Assembly (NCBI GenBank): GCA_029203145.1
Contig: CP119309.1
Coordinates: 3,063,001-3,127,000 of the forward strand
Source: Candidatus Brevundimonas phytovorans
GTDB lineage: Bacteria > Pseudomonadota > Alphaproteobacteria > Caulobacterales > Caulobacteraceae
Direction: 5' to 3'
DNA length: 64,000 nt
Shown here: piece after piece, positions 24,432-32,769 of the stretch
How positions within the stretch are numbered: position 1 is the first letter of the stretch
How the letters are laid out: every line of letters starts with the position of its first letter
The notes under the pieces: generated by a model
Databases searched by the model: none
Told to the model about the DNA's origin: nothing
The model's input: the letters and a program-made list of their open reading frames with translations, nothing else
Made by a program: the position numbers and the translations under genes

Positions 24432-25238
24432 TTGGGGGATCATCGCCGAACCATCCTGATCACGGGGGCCAGCGCCGGCATCGGCGCGGCCCTGGCGCAC
24501 GAGTGCGCCGGGCGAGGCTATGACCTGATCCTGACCGCGCGTCGTGAAGGGGCGCTGACGGCTCTGGCCGAGACCCTGGTCGCCCGCTACGGCGTCGCCG
24601 CCGGCGTCATCCCCGCCGATCTGGCCGAACCGGGCGCGCCCGCGGCCCTGGTCGCGGCGATCGCGGCGCGGGGCCTCAGCGTCGACGGCCTGATCAACAA
24701 CGCCGGCTTCAGCCGCACCACGGGCTTTCTCTCCACCGATCCTGCCGACCACGCCGCCATGATCCGCGTCATGCTGACCGCGCCGGTCGAACTGTCGCGG
24801 CTGCTGCTGCCGGGCATGGTGGAACGCCACTGGGGCCGGGTGCTGAACGTCGCCTCGCTGGCCGGGCAGATGCCCGCAACCGGCGGCGACACGCTTTATG
24901 GGCCGATCAAGAGCTTCCTGATCAAGGCCTCGCAGGGGCTGTGGCTGGAGATGCGCGGAACGGGGGTGCACGTCACGGCCCTGTGCCCCGGCTACACCTA
25001 TACCGAGTTTCACGACGTCAACGGCTCGCGCGCTCAGGTGTCGAGCGCCTATCCCAAGTGGATGTGGATGGACGCCGACCGCGTGGCCCGCATCGGCTGG
25101 GACGCGGTCGAGGCCGATCGCCCGCGCGTCACGCCGGGCGTCGCCAACAATGTGCTGGCGGCCCTGGGTGGGATGCTGCCCGACGCCCTGGCGCTAAGAA
25201 TGGTCGGCGGCCACGCCAAACGGCTGGACCGGCTCTAG
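24432..25238 (+). CDS. Short-chain dehydrogenase/reductase
   Basis: A 268-residue NAD(P)-dependent oxidoreductase. The cofactor motif TILITGASAGIG is at the N-terminus, NNAG follows (GLINNAGFSRTT), and the catalytic triad fits S142, Y156 and K160 (YGPIK). No ATG is available: I chose the TTG at 24432, nine bases after the Rrf2 stop; a CTG overlapping that stop is the alternative. The gene is probably translationally coupled to the Rrf2 regulator. The substrate is unknown; relatives are annotated as broad-specificity SDRs. Confidence 0.85.
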   Translation: MGDHRRTILITGASAGIGAALAHECAGRGYDLILTARREGALTALAETLVARYGVAAGVIPADLAEPGAPAALVAAIAARGLSVDGLINNAGFSRTTGFLSTDPADHAAMIRVMLTAPVELSRLLLPGMVERHWGRVLNVASLAGQMPATGGDTLYGPIKSFLIKASQGLWLEMRGTGVHVTALCPGYTYTEFHDVNGSRAQVSSAYPKWMWMDADRVARIGWDAVEADRPRVTPGVANNVLAALGGMLPDALALRMVGGHAKRLDRL

Positions 25239-25250
25239 ACCTCAAAAGGC

Positions 25251-25949
25251 TCAGTGACCGCCGGCGGGGTAGGGCGCCGTGACCCCGATGCTGAACATGC
25301 CGGGGATGGCCTCGCCCAGACCGGCGATGATGAACTGGATGGCCAGGGCGCACAGGATCAGGCCCAGGACGCGGACCACGATGGCCATGCCGACATCGCC
25401 GAGGATGCGGCTGATCGGGCCGGTGCAGGCAAAGCAGACGAAGGTGACGAGGCAGGCCGCCGCCATGGCGATCAGCGACGAGGCCGTGCCCGCCGCGCCC
25501 AGCTTCTGGGCTTCGCCGGCGTTGATGATGATGGCCGAGATGGCGCCGGGGCCGATCATCAGCGGAATGGCGAAGGGCACGATCAGACGCTTGAACCGGC
25601 GCTTGGCGTAGCCGCGCACGTCCTTGGCGTCGGTCACGGCGTCGGCGTCGGCGAAGATCTTGAGGAAGTCCTCGCGCGCCATGTCGAGCCCGAGCAACAG
25701 CAGCAGGATGCCGCCGGCGATGCGGAAGGCGGCCAGCGAAATGCCGAAGAACTGCAGCAGGCCGAGGCCCGTGAAGAAGAAGAAGCCGAGGAAGACGACC
25801 GCGAAGCCGCAGATCATGGCCGAGACGCTGATTCTCTGACGCAGCGAGGCCCCGGCGGTGGCGGCGGCGAAGATCGGCACATTGCCGATGGGGTCCAGCA
25901 GCGCGAACAGCGCCACGAACAGGTTGACCCCCAGATCGACCGCGTCCAT
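25251..25949 (-). CDS. MarC-family integral membrane protein
   Basis: A 232-residue protein with six hydrophobic segments. The family beginning VNLFVALFALLDPIGNVPIF is clear, as are the repeated AFRIAGGILLLLLGLDM, and VPFAIPLMIGPGAISAIII (the second half of the internal duplication). Function is unsettled: the name comes from a withdrawn link to antibiotic resistance, and a transporter-like fold is supposed. I chose the ATG at 25949 because MDAVDLGVNLF is the family start; longer readings add a basic, non-conserved leader. Convergent with the SDR gene. Confidence 0.9.
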   Translation of the reverse strand: MDAVDLGVNLFVALFALLDPIGNVPIFAAATAGASLRQRISVSAMICGFAVVFLGFFFFTGLGLLQFFGISLAAFRIAGGILLLLLGLDMAREDFLKIFADADAVTDAKDVRGYAKRRFKRLIVPFAIPLMIGPGAISAIIINAGEAQKLGAAGTASSLIAMAAACLVTFVCFACTGPISRILGDVGMAIVVRVLGLILCALAIQFIIAGLGEAIPGMFSIGVTAPYPAGGH

Positions 25950-26047
25950 TGCTTCGTCCCGCCCTAAAAACCCGCCGCGCGACCCGCGACGCTTCGCCCC
26001 ACCTATCGGGGCATCCGCGCGCGCCTGCAACCCGCCGAGAGCCGGAA

Positions 26048-26782
26048 ATGTCCGAAGTCCCTTCTGTCGACCTGGCCAACCGCCCCTTCGACCCCCGTGT
26101 TATCTGCGCCCTGGACGTGCCGACGACGGAGGAGGCGCGGGCCCTGGTCGAGCGCATCGGCGACGCGGTCGGCTTCTACAAGGTGGGGCTGCAACTGTTC
26201 GCCTCGGACGGCATGGGGCTGGCGCGCGCGCTGAAGGCGGCGGGCCATCAGGTGTTTCTGGACTGGAAGCTTCACGACATCGGCGCGACGGTGGAGAAGG
26301 CGACGGCGGTTCTGGCGAACGCGGGTTGCGACCTGCTGACCGTCCACGCCCGGCCCCAGGTCATGGCGGCGGCGGCGCGCGGGGCGGCGGGGTCGGACCT
26401 GAAGATTCTGGGCGTCACCGTCCTGACCAGCCTGACCGAGGATGATCTGAAGGCGGACGATCACAGCCTGTCGGCGGCGGACCTGGTCGAACTGCGGGTG
26501 CGACAGGCGCTGGAGGCGGGCGTCCACGGCGTCGTCTCCAGCCCGCATGAGGCGGCCCGCGTGCGCGAGATCGCCTTGGCGGCGGGCCGCGAGGACTTCC
26601 TGATTGTGACGCCGGGCGTGCGCCCGACCGGCGCGGCTCTGGACGATCAGGCGCGGGCGGCGACCCCGACCAGCGCCCTGGAGGCCGGCGCGACCCATCT
26701 GGTCATCGGGCGTCCGATCACGGCCTCCGGCGATCCGCGCGCGGCGGCGCAAGCGATTACCGCAGAGATCGCGCTCGTCTAA
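26048..26782 (+). CDS. pyrF: Orotidine-5'-phosphate decarboxylase
   Basis: A 244-residue TIM-barrel enzyme of the last step in UMP synthesis. Conserved are VICALDVPT, YKVGLQLF (substrate lysine K45), the catalytic set D72-K74-D77 in FLDWKLHDIG, LTVHARP, and VTPGVRPTGAALDDQAR plus VIGRPITAS for phosphate binding. Length is typical. It is followed by a strong hairpin terminator at 26843. Confidence 0.97.
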   Translation: MSEVPSVDLANRPFDPRVICALDVPTTEEARALVERIGDAVGFYKVGLQLFASDGMGLARALKAAGHQVFLDWKLHDIGATVEKATAVLANAGCDLLTVHARPQVMAAAARGAAGSDLKILGVTVLTSLTEDDLKADDHSLSAADLVELRVRQALEAGVHGVVSSPHEAARVREIALAAGREDFLIVTPGVRPTGAALDDQARAATPTSALEAGATHLVIGRPITASGDPRAAAQAITAEIALV

Positions 26783-26842
26783 AGGCCGATCACGGCGGAG
26801 ATTGCGTTGATCTGATCGCAACCCCTTGATCCACGTGAAACA

Positions 26843-26879
26843 AAAGGGCGGCCTCTTCGCAGAGGTCGCCCTTTTTCTC
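26843..26879. terminator. Bidirectional hairpin terminator after pyrF
   Basis: AAAGGGCGGCCTC, a short loop and AGAGGTCGCCCTTTTT form a strong stem, with T-runs on both strands. It lies between convergent pyrF and the PPVYV-repeat protein gene and should serve both. Confidence 0.85.
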
Positions 26880-27694
26880 TAGCCCCGCTCGCCCGGTTCC
26901 TGGGCATAGGGGCGTTCCGTCGGAGATCTCTGGGGCGGCGGAGGCGGCGTGTCGGGCATGGCGTAATAGCCCTGCTCGAAATGGACCTGAGGCGGGGCGG
27001 CTTCGACGCGCGGCGGCTCGACGTGGACCTGGGGCGGCGCGACCTCGACCTGAGCCGGGGCGATGCGAACGTCGGCGGGGGCCACATAGACCGGCGGCGG
27101 CGAGACATAGACGCGGGCCGGCTCGACATAGACCGGGGCCGGCTGCACATAGACCGGCGGGGCTTCCACATAGACGGGGGGTTGCGAGACGTAGACCGGC
27201 GCGGGTTGGTAATAGGCCGGCTGCGGGGCCGGACCGCAGCGGCAGTCCTGGGCGTAACCGCCGGGGGCGTAACCGTGCTGGTAGTAGCCTTGCTGATACT
27301 GGCCTTGCGAATACTGGCCCTGGCCATAACCGCCGCGCGTCCAGGGATAGCGGCCATAGCCGTCCACCGGATAGCCGAAGGGCATGGAGCGGGTCACGCC
27401 GCCATAACCGTGGCGGATCGGCTCCTGATAGGGGGCGACCACGACCGGCGGACGCTGGCCGGCGCCGCCGTAGCCGTAACCATAGCCATAGGTCTCGACC
27501 GGGCCATAGCCGCCCTGCCAGCCGCTGTCGCTGTACCAGGTCTGGACCCGGCTTTCGACGAGGGGGCCGCGCTGGGCGTAGGTCTGCTGGGCGTAGCCGG
27601 CGGCGGCGTTGTGGCGCACATGACGCTGCTGCGCCTCGGCGGTTCCGGCGGCCATCAGGACCGCGAAGACGGCGATATGGACAACAGGCTTCAT
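26879..27694 (-). CDS. Secreted Tyr/Pro/Gly-rich repeat protein of unknown function
   Basis: A 271-residue exported protein. A signal peptide is clear (MKPVVHIAVFAVLMAAGTAEAQQ). The rest is low complexity: a Tyr/Gly segment (YGYGYGYGG, GQYSQGQYQQGYYQHGY), a CRC pair, then about nine short units of the form PPVYV, QPAPVYVEP or APPQVHVEP (about residues 165-245) that drift from Tyr- to Gln/His-bearing versions. It may be an envelope or adhesive structural protein. AAGGAG precedes the ATG at 27694, and a CtrA half-site (TTAACC) lies about 25 bp upstream on this strand. Confidence 0.75.
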   Translation of the reverse strand: MKPVVHIAVFAVLMAAGTAEAQQRHVRHNAAAGYAQQTYAQRGPLVESRVQTWYSDSGWQGGYGPVETYGYGYGYGGAGQRPPVVVAPYQEPIRHGYGGVTRSMPFGYPVDGYGRYPWTRGGYGQGQYSQGQYQQGYYQHGYAPGGYAQDCRCGPAPQPAYYQPAPVYVSQPPVYVEAPPVYVQPAPVYVEPARVYVSPPPVYVAPADVRIAPAQVEVAPPQVHVEPPRVEAAPPQVHFEQGYYAMPDTPPPPPQRSPTERPYAQEPGERG

Positions 27695-27800
27695 GGCCAC
27701 GCTCCTTGTTTTAGCCGCAAAGGTTAATGCGGTTTCGGAGGAAGCGTTCAATATTCTCCCCTCGCGCGAGCCGGGCGGGGCCTGGCTCTGGAGGCCGGGC

Positions 27801-28049
27801 TCAGAAGTCGACCGCCAGGCCCTTCTTCTCCCAGTCGCCGTAGCGGGTGGGTTCAGGGCCGTGCGGGCCGCCGTGTTCGGTGTCCAGAACCGGGTCTTCG
27901 CTCGCCTTGCGACGTTCGGCCGCTTCCAGCAGGGCGCGGCGCGCGACCGCGCTCAAGGGACGCTCAGGGGTGGCGTGGGGCACGTCGGCGTTGAAGGCGG
28001 GGGCCTGTTCGGCGGCGTCGGCGGCGGGCGGGGTGGGCTGTTCGGTCAC
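27801..28049 (-). CDS. DUF1674/SDHAF4-like protein
   Basis: An 82-residue protein whose C-terminus GPEPTRYGDWEKKGLAVDF is the DUF1674 signature, shared with the mitochondrial succinate dehydrogenase assembly factor SDHAF4. The N-terminus is Pro/Ala-rich and probably disordered. In mitochondria the family binds the flavinated SdhA subunit before assembly; that role here is inferred. The start is GTG. It is divergent from htpX. Confidence 0.88.
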   Translation of the reverse strand: MTEQPTPPAADAAEQAPAFNADVPHATPERPLSAVARRALLEAAERRKASEDPVLDTEHGGPHGPEPTRYGDWEKKGLAVDF

Positions 28050-28135
28050 AGGGGGTCTGCCTTGAGGGCGGGGATACGGGGGATCAAATAGAGGTTCAGG
28101 CTCTCGACGCCACCCCTGACGACGCTGCGGACCCG

Positions 28136-29110
28136 ATGAACCATCTCAAGACCTTCGCCCTGCTGGCCGTGATGACCGCCCTGTTCATGGGGATCGGCTA
28201 TCTGATCGGCGGCGCCATGGGCATGGTCGTCGCCTTGGTGGTGGCGGCGGGGATGAACCTGTTCAGCTACTGGAACGCCGACAAGATCGTGCTGAAGATG
28301 TACAAGGCCCAGGTGGTGGACGAGACCCACCCCAACGCCGTGGTTCGGGCCTATGTCGCCGACGTGAAGCAGATGGCGACCGACGCGGGCCTGCCCCTGC
28401 CGACCATCACCATTATTCCTAATGACCAGCCCAACGCCTTCGCCACCGGTCGCAATCCCCAGAACGCCGCCGTGGCCGCCACCAGCGGTCTGCTGGACAT
28501 GCTGACGCGCGAGGAGGTGAGGGGGGTGATGGCGCACGAACTGGCCCATGTGAAGAACCGCGACACCCTGACCATGACGGTGACGGCCACGGTGGCGGGC
28601 GCCATCGCCATGCTGGCCAATTTCGCGCTCTTCTTTGGCGGCGGCGACGACCGCGAGCGGCCTGGCGGTCTGATCGGGACCATCGCCCTGATGCTGCTGG
28701 CGCCCATGGCGGCGGGTCTGGTGCAGATGGCCATCAGCCGGGCGCGTGAATACGAGGCCGACCGCGTCGGCGCCGAGATCGCCAAGGACCCCCAGGCCCT
28801 GGCTTCGGCCCTGCAGAAGATCGAGGCCTATGCGCGCGGCGCGGTCAATGTGCCGGCCGAGCGTAATCCGGCCACGGCCCACATGTTCATCATCAACCCG
28901 CTGAACGGCAAGGGCGCCGACAGCCTGTTCTCGACCCATCCGGCGACCGGCAACCGCGTCCGCGCCCTGATGGAGCTGGGGGCGGCCATGGGCATGAGCC
29001 GACGTGCGGCGGCGGCGCCTGTGGCGCCCGCTCCGGTCATGGGCTCGGTGCGGACCAGCGTGCCGACCACGCCGTCCGAGCGAGCGACATCGCGGGGTCC
29101 CTGGGGCTGA
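28136..29110 (+). CDS. htpX: Membrane zinc metalloprotease HtpX
   Basis: A 324-residue M48 protease that degrades misfolded membrane proteins. Two N-terminal helices (residues ~5-43) precede the zinc motif HELAH (H134, E135, H138); a second hydrophobic pair follows (GAIAMLANFALFF and GLIGTIALMLLAPMAAGLVQMAI), then AREYEADRVGAEI with the third zinc ligand, glutamate. The C-terminal ~40 residues are an Ala/Pro/Met-rich tail. Length is slightly above E. coli HtpX because of that tail. Confidence 0.96.
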   Translation: MNHLKTFALLAVMTALFMGIGYLIGGAMGMVVALVVAAGMNLFSYWNADKIVLKMYKAQVVDETHPNAVVRAYVADVKQMATDAGLPLPTITIIPNDQPNAFATGRNPQNAAVAATSGLLDMLTREEVRGVMAHELAHVKNRDTLTMTVTATVAGAIAMLANFALFFGGGDDRERPGGLIGTIALMLLAPMAAGLVQMAISRAREYEADRVGAEIAKDPQALASALQKIEAYARGAVNVPAERNPATAHMFIINPLNGKGADSLFSTHPATGNRVRALMELGAAMGMSRRAAAAPVAPAPVMGSVRTSVPTTPSERATSRGPWG

Positions 29111-29152
29111 TCGCCTTTGCGTGCGCGGCCTTAAGGGGCTAGAGCGCGCGCC

Positions 29153-29896
29153 ATGACCGACAAGTCCGACCCCGCCGATCTCCCTGCCTTCGACAGCGAC
29201 CGCCCCGAATGGGCCCAGGCCCACGGCCCGCTGCGCTCGTTCGGACGCATCAAGTCACGGCCGATCAAGGCGCGTCAGGCGGCCCTGTTCGACACCCTGA
29301 TGCCGCAGATCGCCGTGCCGGACCCGACCAAGGGACCGATCGATCCGCAGGCCCTGATGCCCGAGGCGAAGGAAGTCTGGCTCGAGATCGGCTTCGGCGG
29401 CGGCGAACACCTGGCGGAGCAGGCGACGCGCAACCCGGACGCCCTGATGATCGGCTGCGAGCCCTTTCTCAACGGCGTGGCCTCGGCCCTGCGCCATGTG
29501 GAGGAGGGCGGCCTGAAGAACGTGCGCCTGCACGCCGACGACGCCCGCGCCGTGATGACGGCCCTGCCGGACGCCTCGCTGGACCGGGTGATGATCCTCT
29601 TCCCCGACCCCTGGCACAAGGCGCGCCACAACAAGCGCCGCCTGTTGCAGGACGAGACGGCGGTGGAGATCGCCCGTCTGCTCAAGCCCGGCGGTCGGGT
29701 GCGCTTCGTCACCGACTGGCTGGACTATGCTGAATGGGCGCTGGAGCGGCTGGCGCGCACGCCGGGCCTGACGCGGGTTCAGGCTGAGGGCGCCGATTGG
29801 TTCGCCGTCCCGGCCGACCACGTCGTCACCCGCTATGAGGAAAAGAAGCTGGGCGACACCACGCCGATCTTCCTTGAGTTCCAGCGCCAGGCCTAG
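29153..29896 (+). CDS. trmB: tRNA (guanine-N7-)-methyltransferase
   Basis: A 247-residue SAM-dependent enzyme forming m7G46 in tRNA. Seen are YGRxKSR-like LRSFGRIKSRPIKARQ, the SAM motif WLEIGFGGGEHLAEQA, IGCEPFLNGVASAL, the LHADDARAVM segment and the signature LFPDPWHKARHNKRRLLQ, with TDWLDYAEW near the C-terminus. The reading is complete and typical in length. Confidence 0.97.
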   Translation: MTDKSDPADLPAFDSDRPEWAQAHGPLRSFGRIKSRPIKARQAALFDTLMPQIAVPDPTKGPIDPQALMPEAKEVWLEIGFGGGEHLAEQATRNPDALMIGCEPFLNGVASALRHVEEGGLKNVRLHADDARAVMTALPDASLDRVMILFPDPWHKARHNKRRLLQDETAVEIARLLKPGGRVRFVTDWLDYAEWALERLARTPGLTRVQAEGADWFAVPADHVVTRYEEKKLGDTTPIFLEFQRQA

Positions 29897-29930
29897 CCTT
29901 ATGGGCGGCGACCCGAACCCGGAGCCGACC

Positions 29931-30434
29931 ATGACCTTCAGCCTCTATGACGCCTCCGTGCCCATGTTCGTGCGGGGCCTGAACGCCCTGGTCGGCGTGA
30001 TCGACAAGGCGGCGGCCTCGGGGCTGGATGAAGCGAGCCTGATGCAGGGGCGTCTGGCCCCCGACATGCTGCCCTTTGTCGCCCAGGTCCGGATCGCGAC
30101 CGATACGGCCAAGGGGGCGGTCGCCCGGTTGAGCGGGGCCGAGCCCCTGGTCCTGGCCGACGACGAGACCAGCCTGGCGCAGTTGCGCGATCGGGTGCTG
30201 CGGACCATCGCCTATGTCGAGGGCGTCGGGGTCGAGACGTTCGCGGGGGCAGAGACCCGTCCGGTGCAGCTGAAATTCCCCGGCATGGAGTTGAATTTCG
30301 ACGGCGCCGGCTATCTGACCAGCTTCGCCCTGCCCAACTTCTATTTCCACGTCACGACCGCCTACGCCCTCCTGCGCCACGCCGGGATCGCCCTGGGCAA
30401 GCGCGACTATCTGGGGCGCCTGTCCCTGGTCTGA
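29931..30434 (+). CDS. DUF1993 family protein
   Basis: A 167-residue soluble protein: MTFSLYDASVPMFVRGLNALVGVIDKA, RLAPDMLPFVAQVRIATDTAKGAVARLSG, and a C-terminal block LPNFYFHVTTAYALLRHAGIALGKRDYLG, the usual DUF1993 pattern. The histidine-bearing four-helix plan resembles DinB-like folds. No activity is known. The ATG at 29931 has GGAG 6 bp upstream and is preferred to an ATG 30 bp earlier. Confidence 0.88.
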   Translation: MTFSLYDASVPMFVRGLNALVGVIDKAAASGLDEASLMQGRLAPDMLPFVAQVRIATDTAKGAVARLSGAEPLVLADDETSLAQLRDRVLRTIAYVEGVGVETFAGAETRPVQLKFPGMELNFDGAGYLTSFALPNFYFHVTTAYALLRHAGIALGKRDYLGRLSLV

Positions 30435-30646
30435 GGCGGTCGCCGGCCTTGACGTAAGGGTAAATACGCAAGGGATAGTCCGCAGGCCCAGCTTCGCCTG
30501 ACGTTTACCCGCATCAAGGATTTTCGCCGAAATCCTCGGGGGAGGTGCGTCTTTGCGCGTCCTCCGATGACCTCCGCGCGCCCCTCCCGGGCCGCTCGGC
30601 GACGCTCGCCCTTTTTGAAGTTTGACCTCCGTATCGGCGCGCGCCG

Positions 30647-32620
30647 ATGCCGGTGCAGCCACAGGACCTCCCCCCGGTGAACTTGGACAACGTAAGAATT
30701 TCTCGAAAGCTGGCCGGGGCCTTCGCCCTGATCGTGGCGGTGATCGTCGCGCTCGGCGTGGTGGTCTTCATCCAGGTCCGCGAGCTGGAAAAGGCCAAGG
30801 AGACCGTGGCTCTTGTCGAGTCTGTCACGGCCAAGACGGCCCAGCTGAAGCGTTCGGTGGATCAGCAGGAAAGCCGCACGCGCGCCTATCTGCTGACCGC
30901 CAAACCCGCCCATCTTGAGCGGATCGAAGCGCACAAGGTGATGTTCCGCGAGATCGCCGCCGATCTGAAGGCGGACACCGCCCACATTCCCGGCTCTCCG
31001 GCGCGCGTGGACGCCCTGACCGATGCCGTGACCGCCTTCCAGGCGGCGGTGCTCGACCCGGAAATCCGTCTGGCCAGCCGGCCTGAAACCCGCCCTGAAG
31101 CCCTGGCGCTGACGGAGAGCGAGATCCCGACCCAGATGATGGCGCCGATCAACGCCGCCTTCGATACGATTACGGAGGCCCAGAGCGCGCGCAAGGAAAA
31201 GGCGCTCAAGACGCAGGCTGACGCCTTCCGGGCCACCAAGATCGCCCTGGGCGTGGGCATTCTCGCGGCCCTGACCCTGTCGATCCTGTTCGGTCTGGGT
31301 CTGGCGAAGATGATCGCGACCCCGATCGCGGCCATGACGGCGGCCATGCGTCGCCTGGCGGGCGGCGACAAGACCATCGTCGTCCCCGCCGTGGGTCGCA
31401 AGGACGAGGTCGGTGAAATGGCCGACGCCCTGCTGGCCTTCAAGGAGGCCGCCATCGCCAACGAGCGTCTGGAAGTCGAAGCCGCTGCTGCGCGTCAGGC
31501 CGCCGACGAAGAACGCGCTCGCGCCGAGGCTGAAAAGGCCCGTGTCGCCGAGGAAGACCGCGTCGCCGTCACCGCCCTGGGCCAGGGCCTGCAAGCCATG
31601 GCCAGCGGCGACCTGACCCACCGCATGACGGCCCAGGTCGCGGCCCGTTCGGAACAGTTGAAGACTGACTTCAACACCGCCATCGCCCAGCTGGAACAGG
31701 CCGTGGCCGTGGTGGTCGACAACGTCGCCGCCATCCGTTCGGGCGCCGGCGAGATCAGCCAGGCGTCGGACGACCTGTCGCGCCGCACCGAGCAACAGGC
31801 CGCCAGCCTGGAAGAAACCGCCGCCGCCCTGGACGAGATCACCGCCACGGTGAACAAGACCGCCGACGGCGCACGGCAGGCCTCCAGCGTGGTGCAGTCC
31901 GCGCGCGGCGACGCCGAAAAGAGCGGCGTCATCGTCCGCGACGCGGTTCAGGCCATGAACGCCATCGAGCAGTCCTCGGCTGAGATCGGCAACATCATCG
32001 GCGTCATCGACGAGATCGCCTTCCAGACCAACCTCCTGGCCCTGAACGCCGGCGTCGAGGCCGCGCGTGCGGGCGATGCGGGTCGCGGCTTCGCCGTGGT
32101 GGCCTCTGAAGTCCGGGCCCTGGCCCAGCGCTCGGCCGAAGCCGCGAAAGAGATCAAGACCCTGATCTCGGCCTCGGGCCAGCAGGTCGGCGCGGGCGTC
32201 AGCCTGGTCGGCCAGACGGGCGAGGCCCTGCAACGCATCGTCAGCCGCGTCGCCGAAATCGACGGTCTGGTCTCGGAAATCTCGGCCTCGGCCCAGGAGC
32301 AGGCCACCGGTCTGCAACAGGTCAACACCGCCGTGAACCAGATGGACCAGGTGACGCAGCAGAATGCGGCGATGGTCGAGGAATCCACCGCCGCCAGCCA
32401 CTCCCTGTCGCAGGAGGCCGACACCCTGGCCGCCTCGGTGTCGCGCTTCCGCACCGGCCACGCCTCGGCCCCGGCCGCCGCGCGCAAGCCGGCGGCTCCG
32501 GCCCCTGCGGCGCGCAGCCCGCAGCCGGTGGCCCAGACCGTTGCGGCCCTGCGCGGGCAGGGCGGCGCCGCGCGCAAGCCGGCCCTGGCCGTGGTCACGG
32601 ACGGCTGGGAGGAGTTCTGA
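30647..32620 (+). CDS. Methyl-accepting chemotaxis protein
   Basis: A 657-residue chemoreceptor: TM1 about residues 22-45, a periplasmic four-helix-type domain with SRTRAYLLT (CHASE3-like), TM2 about residues 195-222, HAMP segments (PIAAMTAAMRRLAGGDKTIVVPAVGRKDEVGEMADALLAFKEA and a second, ALGQGLQAMASGDLTHRM) and the signalling hairpin tip IIGVIDEIAFQTNLLALNAGVEAARAGDAGRGFAVVASEVRALAQRSA. An Ala/Pro linker leads to the last residues GWEEF, which fit the CheR/CheB tether pentapeptide (xWxxF). It stands alone; no che genes are adjacent. Confidence 0.95.
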   Translation: MPVQPQDLPPVNLDNVRISRKLAGAFALIVAVIVALGVVVFIQVRELEKAKETVALVESVTAKTAQLKRSVDQQESRTRAYLLTAKPAHLERIEAHKVMFREIAADLKADTAHIPGSPARVDALTDAVTAFQAAVLDPEIRLASRPETRPEALALTESEIPTQMMAPINAAFDTITEAQSARKEKALKTQADAFRATKIALGVGILAALTLSILFGLGLAKMIATPIAAMTAAMRRLAGGDKTIVVPAVGRKDEVGEMADALLAFKEAAIANERLEVEAAAARQAADEERARAEAEKARVAEEDRVAVTALGQGLQAMASGDLTHRMTAQVAARSEQLKTDFNTAIAQLEQAVAVVVDNVAAIRSGAGEISQASDDLSRRTEQQAASLEETAAALDEITATVNKTADGARQASSVVQSARGDAEKSGVIVRDAVQAMNAIEQSSAEIGNIIGVIDEIAFQTNLLALNAGVEAARAGDAGRGFAVVASEVRALAQRSAEAAKEIKTLISASGQQVGAGVSLVGQTGEALQRIVSRVAEIDGLVSEISASAQEQATGLQQVNTAVNQMDQVTQQNAAMVEESTAASHSLSQEADTLAASVSRFRTGHASAPAAARKPAAPAPAARSPQPVAQTVAALRGQGGAARKPALAVVTDGWEEF

Positions 32621-32636
32621 ATCGGGTCTGACGACG

Positions 32637-32663
32637 GCGGGGGCTGACACGGCCCCCGCTTTC
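32637..32663 (+). terminator. Terminator-like hairpin after the chemoreceptor
   Basis: GCGGGGGC and GCCCCCGC pair around a 7-base loop just after the chemoreceptor stop, followed by a weak T-run. Confidence 0.6.
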
Positions 32664-32713
32664 GCCTATATGACCGCTCACATCGTTAGACCGGCGTCCA
32701 ACGGCGTCGTTTC

Positions 32714-32748
32714 AAGCGGCGGCCCGGACGGACCGCCGCTTTTGTTTT
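32714..32748 (+). terminator. Strong hairpin terminator or attenuator in front of rimP
   Basis: AAGCGGCGG and CCGCCGCTT pair around a 10-base loop, followed by TTTGTTTT. It ends only 22 bp before the rimP start, so it is either a second chemoreceptor terminator or a leader attenuator of the nusA operon. Confidence 0.8.
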
Positions 32749-32769
32749 CTGGATCCCTCCGGCGCCTGC

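Noticed and set aside
26980..27200. CRISPR-like direct repeats in the minus-strand gene at 26879
   Set aside because: The repeats follow codon periodicity, encode PPVYV-type units and have no unique spacers of constant length.
30407..32650. Very long antisense ORFs opposite the chemoreceptor, infB, nusA and pnp
   Set aside because: They are GC-skew shadows: His/Arg/Gly/Asp-rich, no family motifs, and the sense genes are certain.
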